Shown: positions 1-5,899 of the stretch, piece by piece
How positions within the stretch are numbered: position 1 is the first letter of the stretch
How the letters are laid out: the number at the start of each line of letters is the position of its first letter
Assembly: GCA_035652095.1 (NCBI GenBank)
Contig: DASREM010000007.1
Location: forward strand, 1-6,424
DNA length: 6,424 nt
Direction: 5' to 3'
Source of the DNA: DASREM01 sp035652095
GTDB taxonomy: Bacteria; Acidobacteriota; Terriglobia; Terriglobales; Acidobacteriaceae
The notes under the pieces: generated by a model
Seen by the model: the letters and a program-made list of their open reading frames with translations, nothing else
Database searches by the model: none
Told to the model about the DNA's origin: nothing
Program-made: the position numbers and the translations under genes

Positions 1-321
1 GTGGTGGCTCTGCATACCATGACGCAACACTTCATTCCATCGCTGGCGGGCTTTTGCCCAGTCAGATTCTGCTGGGTGTGCAGGCTTCTTCATGTCGGCG
101 GCCAGCATACGAAGACGTTCGGACACTCCGACACAGGTGCGCAGCTGAGTGCGCTGTTCGTCGGTAGCCTGGATCTTTATTTTCCTTTGGAGATCCTCCA
201 TGGACGGATCGTGCCCGGCATGTCCCAAGCCGCCGCCTCCATGACCTCCATGCTGCGCCAAGGCAAGCGATGACGCCCCAGCGAAAATCATTGCCGCAAA
301 GAACAACTTCTTAGTCTTCAT
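1..321 (-). CDS. Secreted His/Gly-rich small protein, 3' end cut by window edge
   Basis: The frame is open from ATG at 321 down to base 1 with no stop, so 107 residues are visible and the C-terminus is missing. Residues 1-22 are a clear Sec signal peptide (MKTKKLF, then a hydrophobic stretch ending SSLALA), with likely cleavage before QHGGHG. The mature N-terminus is rich in His and Gly (QHGGHGGGGLGHAGHD), followed by a charged, probably helical part (MEDLQRKIKIQ...SERLRMLAADMKK). An ideal ribosome site (AAGGAG, about 326-331) lies 4-5 bases before the ATG and settles the start. The protein should be periplasmic or secreted. The His-rich head could bind metal ions, but that is inference. I do not recognise a named family; small proteins of this style occur in Acidobacteriota, sometimes near metal-resistance genes. 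Confidence 0.85.
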   Translation of the reverse strand, partial: MKTKKLFFAAMIFAGASSLALAQHGGHGGGGLGHAGHDPSMEDLQRKIKIQATDEQRTQLRTCVGVSERLRMLAADMKKPAHPAESDWAKARQRWNEVLRHGMQSHH

Positions 322-744
322 TTTTCTCCTTTTGAGCACGGATTCATGTGGCAGATCGCGCCGTATTCCGTGTGTTTCTTCGTGACGCATGAAAATTGCC
401 GTTTTCCTAGTCTGCGCACTGATATGGGCACGCTCTGTGCCAAGAGCTGCGACGGCCTCTGTCCAATCACAACCTCTTCTCCCATAAACAGTTGCACGAT
501 GGGCGACATGATGGACACGAGCCGCGCTGCGAATCGGACTTGCCTGATTTCGGGCGGCATTCAGCCTTTATGGGGCATTCTTATTGTCCTCATCAGAAAA
601 TGCGATTGGACAATCCGCGGGGCATAGAGCTCCTTTTGGCTCCTGCCAAGAGGGAGTATCAAGCTGGCCTCATTGGAGTTCGCCGGGAACGCGTGGCGGG
701 CGAAAGACTGCGCGTTCGCATTCTGTGGCTATCGACATAAGGTC
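322..744. other. Intergenic stretch without a convincing gene
   Basis: These 423 bases separate two minus-strand secreted-protein genes. Open frames exist on both strands (for example 346-627 plus, 492-740 plus and 318-560 minus), but none has a good ribosome site or a recognisable protein. The minus-strand frame also runs over the ribosome site and start of the gene at 321. The only protein-like item is a short signal-peptide-like frame at 389-487. The stretch must also hold the promoter of the gene starting at 321, but I could not pick out a convincing -35/-10 pair. Confidence 0.5.
389..487 (+). pseudogene. Possible remnant: orphan signal-peptide ORF
   Basis: A 32-residue frame starts with ATG at 389 and stops at TAA 485-487. 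Its product (MKIAVFLVCALIWARSVPRA...) has the layout of a Sec signal peptide: a Lys near the start, then a hydrophobic core, then Ala-rich residues. It ends before any mature domain. A different frame (frame of position 492) stays open to 740 and contains His-rich text (LHDGRHDGHEP), so a frameshifted small secreted gene is conceivable. There is no clear ribosome site before the ATG. It may equally be chance; treat as weak. Confidence 0.2.
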
Positions 745-1182
745 TCAGTGATGCCCGTAGTAGTGGGAATGCCATCCCCCGTAATACCGGGGCCGGTGAT
801 GGCCGCCGACGTAATAGCGCGGTCTATGACCGCGTGGATATACATAGAGCGGATATGGGCCGGGTGGGTACGCGTAAAACCACCCGCCCGAGGAATGCAG
901 GCTGCCGGACGGTGCATACCCAAACTGACCATGTCCCCAGGCGGGCGACCAATTGCGCCGGTGTCCGCCTCCATAAGCGAAACCGTGCGGCGGCACACCC
1001 CAGTGACCCCCAGCAGCACCATAGAAGCCCGCGGATCCCCGGCCCAAGTGTCCGAAACTGCCAGACGAAAAGCCATGCACCTGTGCGTACGTCTTGCCGC
1101 CTGTGGAAACGAGAAGTGCAGTACCAAGCATCACGAAGAGCCTTACAAGTTTCAAAATCCCCTTTCGCCAGCGCGGCTTCAT
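745..1182 (-). CDS. Secreted His/Gly/Tyr-rich low-complexity protein
   Basis: This complete 145-residue gene starts at ATG 1182 and stops at TGA 747-745. A purine-rich site (GAAGGGGG) sits about 5 bases upstream of the ATG. Residues 1-34 form a signal peptide: a basic start (MKPRWRKG), a hydrophobic core (LVRLFVMLGTALLVS), and a likely cut after TYAQ. The mature part is almost entirely Gly, His, Tyr, Ser, Pro and Trp, with no Cys. Near the C-terminus there is an imperfect tandem ten-residue repeat, HRPRYYVGGH then HRPRYYGGWH, and the protein ends in HSHYYGHH. It is presumably exported. Such composition fits a metal-binding or surface/matrix protein, but no family is recognised and no function can be assigned. 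Two long plus-strand frames over the same bases are probably shadows, because only this frame has a signal peptide and a ribosome site. Confidence 0.75.
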   Translation of the reverse strand: MKPRWRKGILKLVRLFVMLGTALLVSTGGKTYAQVHGFSSGSFGHLGRGSAGFYGAAGGHWGVPPHGFAYGGGHRRNWSPAWGHGQFGYAPSGSLHSSGGWFYAYPPGPYPLYVYPRGHRPRYYVGGHHRPRYYGGWHSHYYGHH

Positions 1183-1751
1183 ATTTGCCCCCTTCGGAGG
1201 AGCCGATTCAAGCGCTCCTGTTCCTTCTTGGGCACGGACGTAGCCACAAGCATGTATTTCCTAGAGATTCTGAAGTTGCGGTCGAGAAAGGATTTGCCAC
1301 CGTACGCGAGATGTGGGAGCGAGCGAGACTGGAGGCCTTGGTCTCATTTGCGACACAACTTGGCTGATATCAGACAGAATAGTTACTGCTGAGGGCGGAG
1401 GAATCCGTTGCCGCCTGCTTGCCTCCCGGAGGCCTGCCACACGACGCGTTACCCTTCCGCTCTATTCACTCGGAAAATAGGATTGCCGTGAGCGGGTGTG
1501 AGGAAGGTGATTGACTTGCCGGCGTCTTTCTAGGCCGGGGAGCCTTTGGCACACGAGGTGCAACAGCCGAAAGGTTATGGCAGCAGTCAGCAAAGGTTCG
1601 TCTGGGTGTCCTCTGCGGAACCCTTAGCACCACGCTGCTGATGGCCGGGCCGGGTTTGATTTTTCGTGCCGCACGCAGCCGACCCAGCTCCGAGCTTGTG
1701 GTGGGGAAAGGCCTCTCCAGATTTTGGGTTGCTCCCGAGGTGTATTTTCAC
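1183..1751. other. Divergent intergenic region between secreted protein and glgP
   Basis: These 569 bases lie between the starts of two divergent genes and should hold both promoters, though no consensus-like pair stands out. The visible structure is a GC-rich patch. GGCGG (1394-1398) can pair with CCGCC (1411-1415), or CGGA (1396-1399) can pair with TCCG (1404-1407) around a GGAA loop. Next to it GCCTC (1421-1425) pairs with GAGGC (1429-1433). No poly-T follows. A plus-strand frame ending at 1367 has fairly coding-like codons over its last 150 bases but overlaps the minus-strand gene upstream and resembles nothing I know. The frame of glgP stays open back to 1641, but a good ribosome site at 1737 makes that part leader sequence. 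Confidence 0.5.
1737..1742 (+). promoter_or_regulatory. Ribosome binding site deciding the glgP start
   Basis: GAGGTG lies 9 bases before ATG 1752. It selects 1752 over the in-frame upstream starts from 1641, whose extra 37 residues look like translated leader and lie before the YHS domain. Confidence 0.7.
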
Positions 1752-3593
1752 ATGAACAACGTTCACAAAGATCCTGTTTGCGGAATGATCGTTTCAGCGG
1801 AAACTGGGTTGTCCGTTTCCTACGACAACCGACCGATCCATTTTTGTTCTGAGTATTGCCGGAGCAAATTTCAAGAACACCCCAACCGTTATCTGGCAGC
1901 CATCGTCACGCCGGTTCATGAGGAAGCTAAGGAAAACAGACGTATTGCGTACTTTTCCATGGAGGTTGCCATTGATCCCGGGATTCCAACCTATTCCGGC
2001 GGACTTGGAATTCTAGCTGGCGACACCTTGAGGTCCTGCGCTGATCTCAAGGTCCCTACCGTCGGCGTCACCCTTCTTTACCGCAAGGGCTATTTTGAAC
2101 AAGTTCTGGATGACCGCGGTCGGCAACAAGAAAGGCCTGTAAGGTTTGCTCCTGAACAGGCCCTTCAGCCCCTGGAAGCGAGGGTGCAAGTCCAGATCGC
2201 GGACCGCACGGTCGCCGTGCGCGGTTGGCAATACAACATTCTTGGACAGAGCGGCTCTACCGTGCCCTTGATTCTGCTTGACACCGATCTGGACGACAAC
2301 AGCGAATATGACCGCAGCTTGACCGATTTTCTGTACGGAGGCGATCAGGACTACAGGCTTGCGCAAGAAATTGTTCTGGGAATCGCGGGGATCAGAATGC
2401 TTCGCGCGCTGGGCTACAACGGAATCCAAAGATTCCACATGAACGAAGGACATGCCAGCTTTTTGGTCCTCGAACTGCTCAATTGGCTGGGTGGCCCCCA
2501 GCCCGCGGAATGGGACTTCGAAGGCGCCCGAAGCCGAGCAATCTTCACCACGCATACTCCCGTATCCGCAGGCCACGATCAGTTTGACTACGACTCCGTG
2601 CGGCGCATTCTCGGTGCCCCAGTGCCCTTCGACGTGCTTCAGATGCTCGGGGGGCAGCCACGGCTGAACATGAGCCTATTAGCTTTGAACCTCTGCCACT
2701 ATGTAAACGGCGTGGCTAAGCGGCATGAAGAAGTATCTCGGGAGATGTTCCCGGGATACCCCATACAGCATATTACGAACGGCGTCCATTCCTTAACCTG
2801 GACATGCGACAGCTTCAAGCGACTCTACGACCAGTACGTTCCCGACTGGCGCAATGATCCAGCCATGCTGCGGAAAGCGTTCATCATTCCGGACAACAAA
2901 ATCTGGGAAGCGCACATGGAAGCTAAGACGGCGCTGCTTTCATTCATCCAGGAAAAAACCGGCCGATCTCTAAAGGCAGACGCTCTTACTGTCGGCTTTG
3001 CGAGGAGGGCAACAGCTTATAAACGCGCAGACCTGATTTTCAGAGACCTGCCGCGACTGCTCGAAATCTCCGCGCAGACCGGTTCTTTGCAGTTTGTTTT
3101 CGCCGGGAAGGCACATCCGAAAGATACCGGAGGCAAGGAATTGATCGAGCACATCTCCGCCATCGCTCGCCAGGTGCCATCCCAGATTCCCATCGTTTAC
3201 TTAGAGAATTATGACATGGAGATGGCCAAGCTGCTGGTTTCGGGAGTGGACTTGTGGCTCAATACCCCTCAGCGGCCGCTAGAGGCGTCCGGAACATCGG
3301 GAATGAAAGCCGCGCATAACGGTGTTCCCAGCTTTAGCACTCCAGACGGATGGTGGATTGAAGGCCAGATCGAAGGACTCACCGGGTGGTCGATTGGCTC
3401 TGAGGCTCAAGCAACAGATGAACAGGATGCCGACGATTTATATCGGAAACTGAAGGATGTCATTGTCCCCCGATTCTACGGCGAAACGGAGAAATGGATC
3501 GATATCATGCGCCACTCCATTGCCTTGAACGCTTCCTTCTTCAATACCCATCGCATGGTTCAGCAATACGTCACCAATGCCTATCTGCCATGA
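1752..3593 (+). CDS. glgP: Alpha-glucan phosphorylase (GT35) with N-terminal YHS domain
   Basis: A 613-residue cytoplasmic enzyme expected to release glucose-1-phosphate from glycogen or maltodextrin using PLP and phosphate. Residues 5-48 are a YHS domain: DPVCGM (Cys10), then HFCSEYC (Cys32, Cys36) and HPNRYL, the pattern seen in metal-binding modules of copper P-type ATPases. From residue 64 the short alpha-glucan phosphorylase family begins: YFSMEV (67-72), YSGGLGILAGD (81-91), HMNEGH (229-234), NGVH (343-346), FARRATAYKRAD (416-427), FAGKAHPKD (450-458) and EASGTSGMKAAHNG, where Lys519 is the expected PLP Schiff-base lysine. All hallmark motifs are present, so it looks active. The DUF3417 N-terminal domain found in longer relatives is absent; YHS stands in its place. 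The stop overlaps the next start (ATGA at 3590-3593), coupling it to glgX. Function is well supported; the role of the YHS domain is unknown. Confidence 0.95.
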   Translation: MNNVHKDPVCGMIVSAETGLSVSYDNRPIHFCSEYCRSKFQEHPNRYLAAIVTPVHEEAKENRRIAYFSMEVAIDPGIPTYSGGLGILAGDTLRSCADLKVPTVGVTLLYRKGYFEQVLDDRGRQQERPVRFAPEQALQPLEARVQVQIADRTVAVRGWQYNILGQSGSTVPLILLDTDLDDNSEYDRSLTDFLYGGDQDYRLAQEIVLGIAGIRMLRALGYNGIQRFHMNEGHASFLVLELLNWLGGPQPAEWDFEGARSRAIFTTHTPVSAGHDQFDYDSVRRILGAPVPFDVLQMLGGQPRLNMSLLALNLCHYVNGVAKRHEEVSREMFPGYPIQHITNGVHSLTWTCDSFKRLYDQYVPDWRNDPAMLRKAFIIPDNKIWEAHMEAKTALLSFIQEKTGRSLKADALTVGFARRATAYKRADLIFRDLPRLLEISAQTGSLQFVFAGKAHPKDTGGKELIEHISAIARQVPSQIPIVYLENYDMEMAKLLVSGVDLWLNTPQRPLEASGTSGMKAAHNGVPSFSTPDGWWIEGQIEGLTGWSIGSEAQATDEQDADDLYRKLKDVIVPRFYGETEKWIDIMRHSIALNASFFNTHRMVQQYVTNAYLP

Positions 3594-4048
3594 AACGCCG
3601 CTTGCCCGACCAACTCCCTGCGCTGTCCAGTGTTCCGCCCAGTGACGGGGTCGATCTCCCATCGGAACACTGGCACGTTGTGGAGGGAACTCCATCACCG
3701 CTGGGCGCAACTTGGGTCGAAGATGAAGCCGCGTACAATTTCGCTTTGTATTCGGAGTTCGCTACGCACGTTGCGCTCTTGCTTTACTCCGAACCAGACC
3801 TTTCAATTCCGACTTACGAATACGTTCTTGATTTTCTCGCTAACAAAACAGGGCGCGTTTGGCATTGCCGGGTGAAGGCACACTCCGTTTCGCAAGCCCG
3901 TTACTATGCCTATCGCGTCGATGGCCCCAGAGAAACCACCGAAGGGCATCGTTTCGATAGCCAGAAAGTTCTTCTCGATCGAGAGAAGCTGTTTGCGGCA
4001 GGTGGATTTCCGGCGGAACGACTACCGTCGCCTCGACTGGCAGCTTAG
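3590..4048 (+). pseudogene. glgX: Glycogen debranching enzyme GlgX, N-terminal fragment
   Basis: The frame starts at ATG 3590, overlapping the glgP stop as ATGA, and runs 152 residues. Residues about 32-130 match the start of GlgX/isoamylase proteins, including the CBM48 module: EGTPSPLGATW, then YNFALYSEFATHVALLLY, RYYAYRVDGP, and HRFDSQKVLLD ending at residue 130 (3977-3979). In the family this last motif is normally followed by PYA and then the GH13 alpha-amylase barrel, giving about 650-750 residues in all. Here the text after Asp130 becomes unrelated (REKLFAAGG...) and stops at 4048, because the DNA has switched to the antisense of a TonB-like gene. The catalytic domain is entirely missing, so this product cannot debranch glycogen. 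A full glgX is expected where the natural locus continues. The identity is clear; whether the break is biological or technical is open. Confidence 0.85.
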
Positions 4049-4442
4049 GATTCTCGTTGCGGACGATCACTGCTGGAGGAGCCAGTTGCTGGCGCGAAAG
4101 CCGCGGCAAGGTTCCTTTCGAAGCCGACAGCTTGTCGCGGTCACCACCGCCTCCGCCACCCCCGGCCTTGGAAGCCGACGGAGGCAAGATGTAAGGGCTG
4201 ACATCTGTGACAACGCCAATTACCTGCTGGCGAATCTCACGATGATGTTCCACCAGGTACCGGCCGGAGGTTAACAGCAGCGCTAGGCCCAGCACGTGAA
4301 CCAAAAAGGAAAGAACGAAGCTGCTTCTCTGGGTGCAGTACAGCCCATAACCCTCGCCAAAAAGCGTAGGCAGGATTACAGGCTCCGTTGCGGACCATAC
4401 CGGAGCCAACTCCGACGCGCGATGTAAAGCAAGGCTTGACAT
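3840..4442 (-). pseudogene. TonB-type energy transducer, N-terminal fragment
   Basis: The frame begins at ATG 4442 (an in-frame GTG at 4451 is the alternative) and ends at TAG 3842-3840. Residues 1-155 are the native part. A cytoplasmic start of about 40 residues is followed by one membrane segment (about 42-60, SFVLSFLVHVLGLALLLTS) carrying the Ser-x3-His pattern (Ser45, His49) known from TonB transmembrane helices that work with ExbB/ExbD. Then come TDVSPYILPP, a run of seven glycines followed by DRDK (94-104), LAPPAVIVRNENPKL and a Pro/Val-rich spacer (TVVVPPEIHLPQ). This is the layout I know for Acidobacteriota energy transducers. Downstream of Asp155 (base 3978) the frame reads through antisense glgX. 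The Gly-rich linker and the C-terminal TonB domain are therefore missing and the fragment should not function. The TonB assignment is inferred from the N-terminal half only. Confidence 0.75.
3973..3984. other. Breakpoint palindrome joining truncated glgX and TonB-like gene
   Basis: TCTCGATCGAGA is a perfect 12-base palindrome with GATC at 3977-3980. Plus-strand glgX is family-like up to the GAT codon at 3977-3979. Minus-strand TonB is family-like up to its GAT codon at 3980-3978. Both lose resemblance on crossing it. The switch therefore falls exactly on GATC, which points to a breakpoint or ligation junction, not to two normal gene ends. Confidence 0.7.
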
Positions 4443-4539
4443 CCCGGTCACCCAATGCGCACCAGGCCGAGTCGAAATGGCGCGGCCTAATGATGCCTAT
4501 ACTTGCGTCTGGTTATTCAGTTTTCGCCATCCACTATCT

Positions 4540-4605
4540 ACTGTCTGTAAGAACCATGTTGCCCCCAGAGTCTGGCGCCTGGACAAAGCCAGGCGTACAG
4601 ACAGT
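4540..4605. repeat. Perfect 10-base inverted repeat around a hairpin
   Basis: ACTGTCTGTA (4540-4549) and TACAGACAGT (4596-4605) are exact reverse complements, 46 bases apart. The right arm shares CAGAC with the inner hairpin at 4570-4602, so the two pairings exclude each other. The element lies between a secreted-protein gene and the TonB start, in the leader region of the latter. It could be an operator, an attenuator-like switch or the scar of a small mobile element; nothing decides between these. Confidence 0.5.
4570..4602 (-). terminator. Strong hairpin after the secreted-protein gene
   Basis: CGCCTGG (4576-4582) pairs perfectly with CCAGGCG (4589-4595) over a six-base loop, and GTCTG (4570-4574) extends the stem with CAGAC (4598-4602) across a small internal bulge. 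It starts 17 bases beyond the TAA of the gene at 4619 in the direction of transcription, where a terminator is expected. No U-run follows, so it may instead be an mRNA-stabilising or pausing structure. Confidence 0.5.
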
Positions 4606-4618
4606 GAGAGCGGGAGCC

Positions 4619-5044
4619 TTAGAAGACGTGAGCGACGTTCTCGCCCGCGATTTCGATTCTCGTGATCCGATGCACAACACCTCCTTCCGTGCTCATTGTT
4701 ACGGCTGTCTGCTTAGCCTTGGCACTCATCGGCTCCAAGCGGCACTTCACTTCCCCAGGGTGAGCCGTCCCGGTTGCCCCGCTCTCGTAGGACGGATTAC
4801 GGTGGACTCCCTTGAGCTCTGTGAAATGGACCATATGGTCCGAGCCATCGACACGGTGTTGCATTTGGTAGTGGCCGGCCTTCAGGGTCAAATCACCGAC
4901 CTGGGTATCTTGACTCAACATGACCTCGCCCTTCTTGCCGACTTTGATCACCTGTTCGTCTGCCGCACTGGCAACGGTGACGCTGAGTAGTAGGATCCCC
5001 GTGACCATTACAGCCATGCTCAATAACAACCAACGATTTCTCAT
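4619..5044 (-). CDS. Small secreted protein, paralog of its upstream neighbour
   Basis: A complete 141-residue gene from ATG 5044 to TAA 4621-4619. AAGGAGG at 5055-5061, ten bases upstream, fixes the start. Residues 1-28 form a signal peptide (MRNRW, then MAVMVTGILLLSVTV, cut near ASAADE), so the protein is exported. The mature part shares clear blocks with the gene at 5150-5593: QHRVDGSDHMVHF, VKCRLEP, AKQTA and EIAGENVAHVF, where the protein ends. The composition suggests a small beta-rich domain with a single Cys in the VKCRLEP block. I have seen similar unnamed proteins in Acidobacteriota, but no function is known to me. It lies 105 bases after its paralog and is followed by a strong hairpin, suggesting it is the last gene of a short operon. 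Confidence 0.85.
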   Translation of the reverse strand: MRNRWLLLSMAVMVTGILLLSVTVASAADEQVIKVGKKGEVMLSQDTQVGDLTLKAGHYQMQHRVDGSDHMVHFTELKGVHRNPSYESGATGTAHPGEVKCRLEPMSAKAKQTAVTMSTEGGVVHRITRIEIAGENVAHVF

Positions 5045-5149
5045 TGCTTACGTTCCTCCTTGTGATGAAGTTGTACGGCTCATTTTGAAAACACTTCCCG
5101 GACCTCAAACTGCGAACAGCGCACGGGTCGGCCCAGGTCCGCCACGTGA

Positions 5150-5593
5150 CTACGGAATGGACTCAAGAGGTACGAGCGTCATAGGGAATATATGCGTTAC
5201 GTTCTCCCCTTTTATCTCCAGCCTCACCGCGCGATCAGCATCGCCCTCCGCCACGGAATAGAAGGCGGTTTTCTTGGCTTTGCCCGGCAACGGCTCCAGG
5301 CTGCATCTGACCCTGACCGGCACGACTTTGTGCGTGGGCGCTGATCGCAAAGTGTTCCCTGCCCTCACTTGAATGAAGTTCATTGTGTGCTCCGAACCGT
5401 CGATCCGGTGTTCGAGCACGTACCGTCCGGGAGGCAAGGTGAAGCCACTGAATCTGGTCTTTGACGACAACCGAATTTCGGCCCTACCCTCCACCCTTCC
5501 TGGAAAAAGCTTGTCGGCCTCAGAAGCAAAGCCTCTGGCTGCCAGGATGCTCACGGCAATCACAGCGAGCATCAGGTTTCGCGTGTATTTCAT
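5150..5593 (-). CDS. Small secreted protein, paralog of its downstream neighbour
   Basis: A complete 147-residue gene from ATG 5593 to TAG 5152-5150. The ribosome site (GAGGTGA) overlaps the TGA stop of the preceding HTH gene, which ends only 9 bases before this ATG, so translational coupling is likely. Residues 1-24 are a signal peptide (MKYTRNLMLAVIAVSILAAR, cut near FASEAD). The mature protein matches its neighbour at several blocks: GRYVLEHRIDGSEHTMNF, VRCSLEP, GKAKKTA, AEG and RLEIKGENVTHIF. It then adds a short tail, PMTLVPLESIP. The shared single Cys in V(R/K)C.LEP and the GENV.H(I/V)F ending look like family hallmarks. The pair arose by tandem duplication and has diverged considerably. 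Location is periplasmic or extracellular; function is unknown. Confidence 0.85.
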   Translation of the reverse strand: MKYTRNLMLAVIAVSILAARGFASEADKLFPGRVEGRAEIRLSSKTRFSGFTLPPGRYVLEHRIDGSEHTMNFIQVRAGNTLRSAPTHKVVPVRVRCSLEPLPGKAKKTAFYSVAEGDADRAVRLEIKGENVTHIFPMTLVPLESIP

Positions 5594-5602
5594 GGCATCA
5601 CC

Positions 5603-5863
5603 TCACCAAAACTCTCTTCGGTTAGTCTCCTTGAGTACTGAGCTGCATCGGTCTCGCGTAGTCCTGGGACCGTTTCCCGGACGCGCATCGAGTGCCCGGC
5701 GCCGTTCTTTGACAGCTGTTCGAAAGCGTGCGCAGAGCTGCGGATGCGCACGGAGTTTAGCGATCGCGCTACGCAGAATGAACCGAACTGCGCGTTCGGA
5801 GATTCCCAGGTTTGCCGCGATCGCCGCTCTGCTCATTTCGTCCCTGCTTCTTACCTGACTCAC
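5603..5863 (-). CDS. Small HTH protein resembling sigma-70 region 4
   Basis: The frame covers 86 residues, with a GTG start at 5863 just after an in-frame TAG, or an internal ATG ten codons later (MSRAAIAANL). Residues 11-38 (AAIAANLGISERAVRFILR, then SAIAKLR) have the helix-turn-helix layout of sigma factor region 4.2, with the typical KLR ending; a LuxR-type HTH is the alternative reading. The remainder is Arg-rich without recognisable domains. Region 2 and region 4.1 are absent, so it is not a complete sigma factor. It may be a small DNA-binding regulator or a decayed sigma gene. No clear ribosome site precedes either start. The stop overlaps the ribosome site of the secreted-protein gene at 5593, which argues that it is translated and might control its neighbours. 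The domain call is moderate; the role is inference. Confidence 0.6.
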   Translation of the reverse strand: MSQVRSRDEMSRAAIAANLGISERAVRFILRSAIAKLRAHPQLCARFRTAVKERRRALDARPGNGPRTTRDRCSSVLKETNRREFW

Positions 5864-5899
5864 CGAGGTGCCCTAACCCAACCAGAAATTGTTTCCCAC

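Noticed and set aside
673..1392. Long plus-strand frames (673-1392 and 834-1367) over the minus-strand secreted-protein gene
   Set aside because: The products are Pro/Arg-rich and resemble no family, and no ribosome site was seen. The minus-strand frame has a signal peptide and a ribosome site. The last 150 bases of the 834-1367 frame are mildly coding-like but not recognisable.
1391..1433. GC-rich hairpins as a terminator
   Set aside because: Stems are only 4-5 bases, no T-run follows on either strand, and no gene ends here.
1501..1560. Promoter starting with TTGACT near 1511 for glgP
   Set aside because: No acceptable -10 box at 16-18 bases follows, so I do not list it.
1641..1751. In-frame N-terminal extension of glgP
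   Set aside because: The extra 37 residues lie before the YHS domain, show no conserved motif, and are bypassed by the GAGGTG site 9 bases before ATG 1752.
2013..2576. Minus-strand frame of 187 codons inside glgP
   Set aside because: It is a shadow of the phosphorylase, whose conserved motifs run continuously across this stretch.
3494..3589. Upstream start for the glgX frame inside glgP
   Set aside because: It would overlap the glgP coding end by about 100 bases. ATG 3590 gives the common ATGA overlap and a normal GlgX start.
3977..3984. Hi-C style junction (GATCGATC) at the glgX/TonB join
   Set aside because: Only a single GATC is present, so a filled-in Hi-C ligation is not supported. 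Simple sticky-end ligation or a biological break remain possible.
4388..4990. Plus-strand frame of 200 codons opposite the TonB start and a secreted-protein gene
   Set aside because: It is antisense to a gene with signal peptide, strong ribosome site and a paralog, and its product resembles nothing known.
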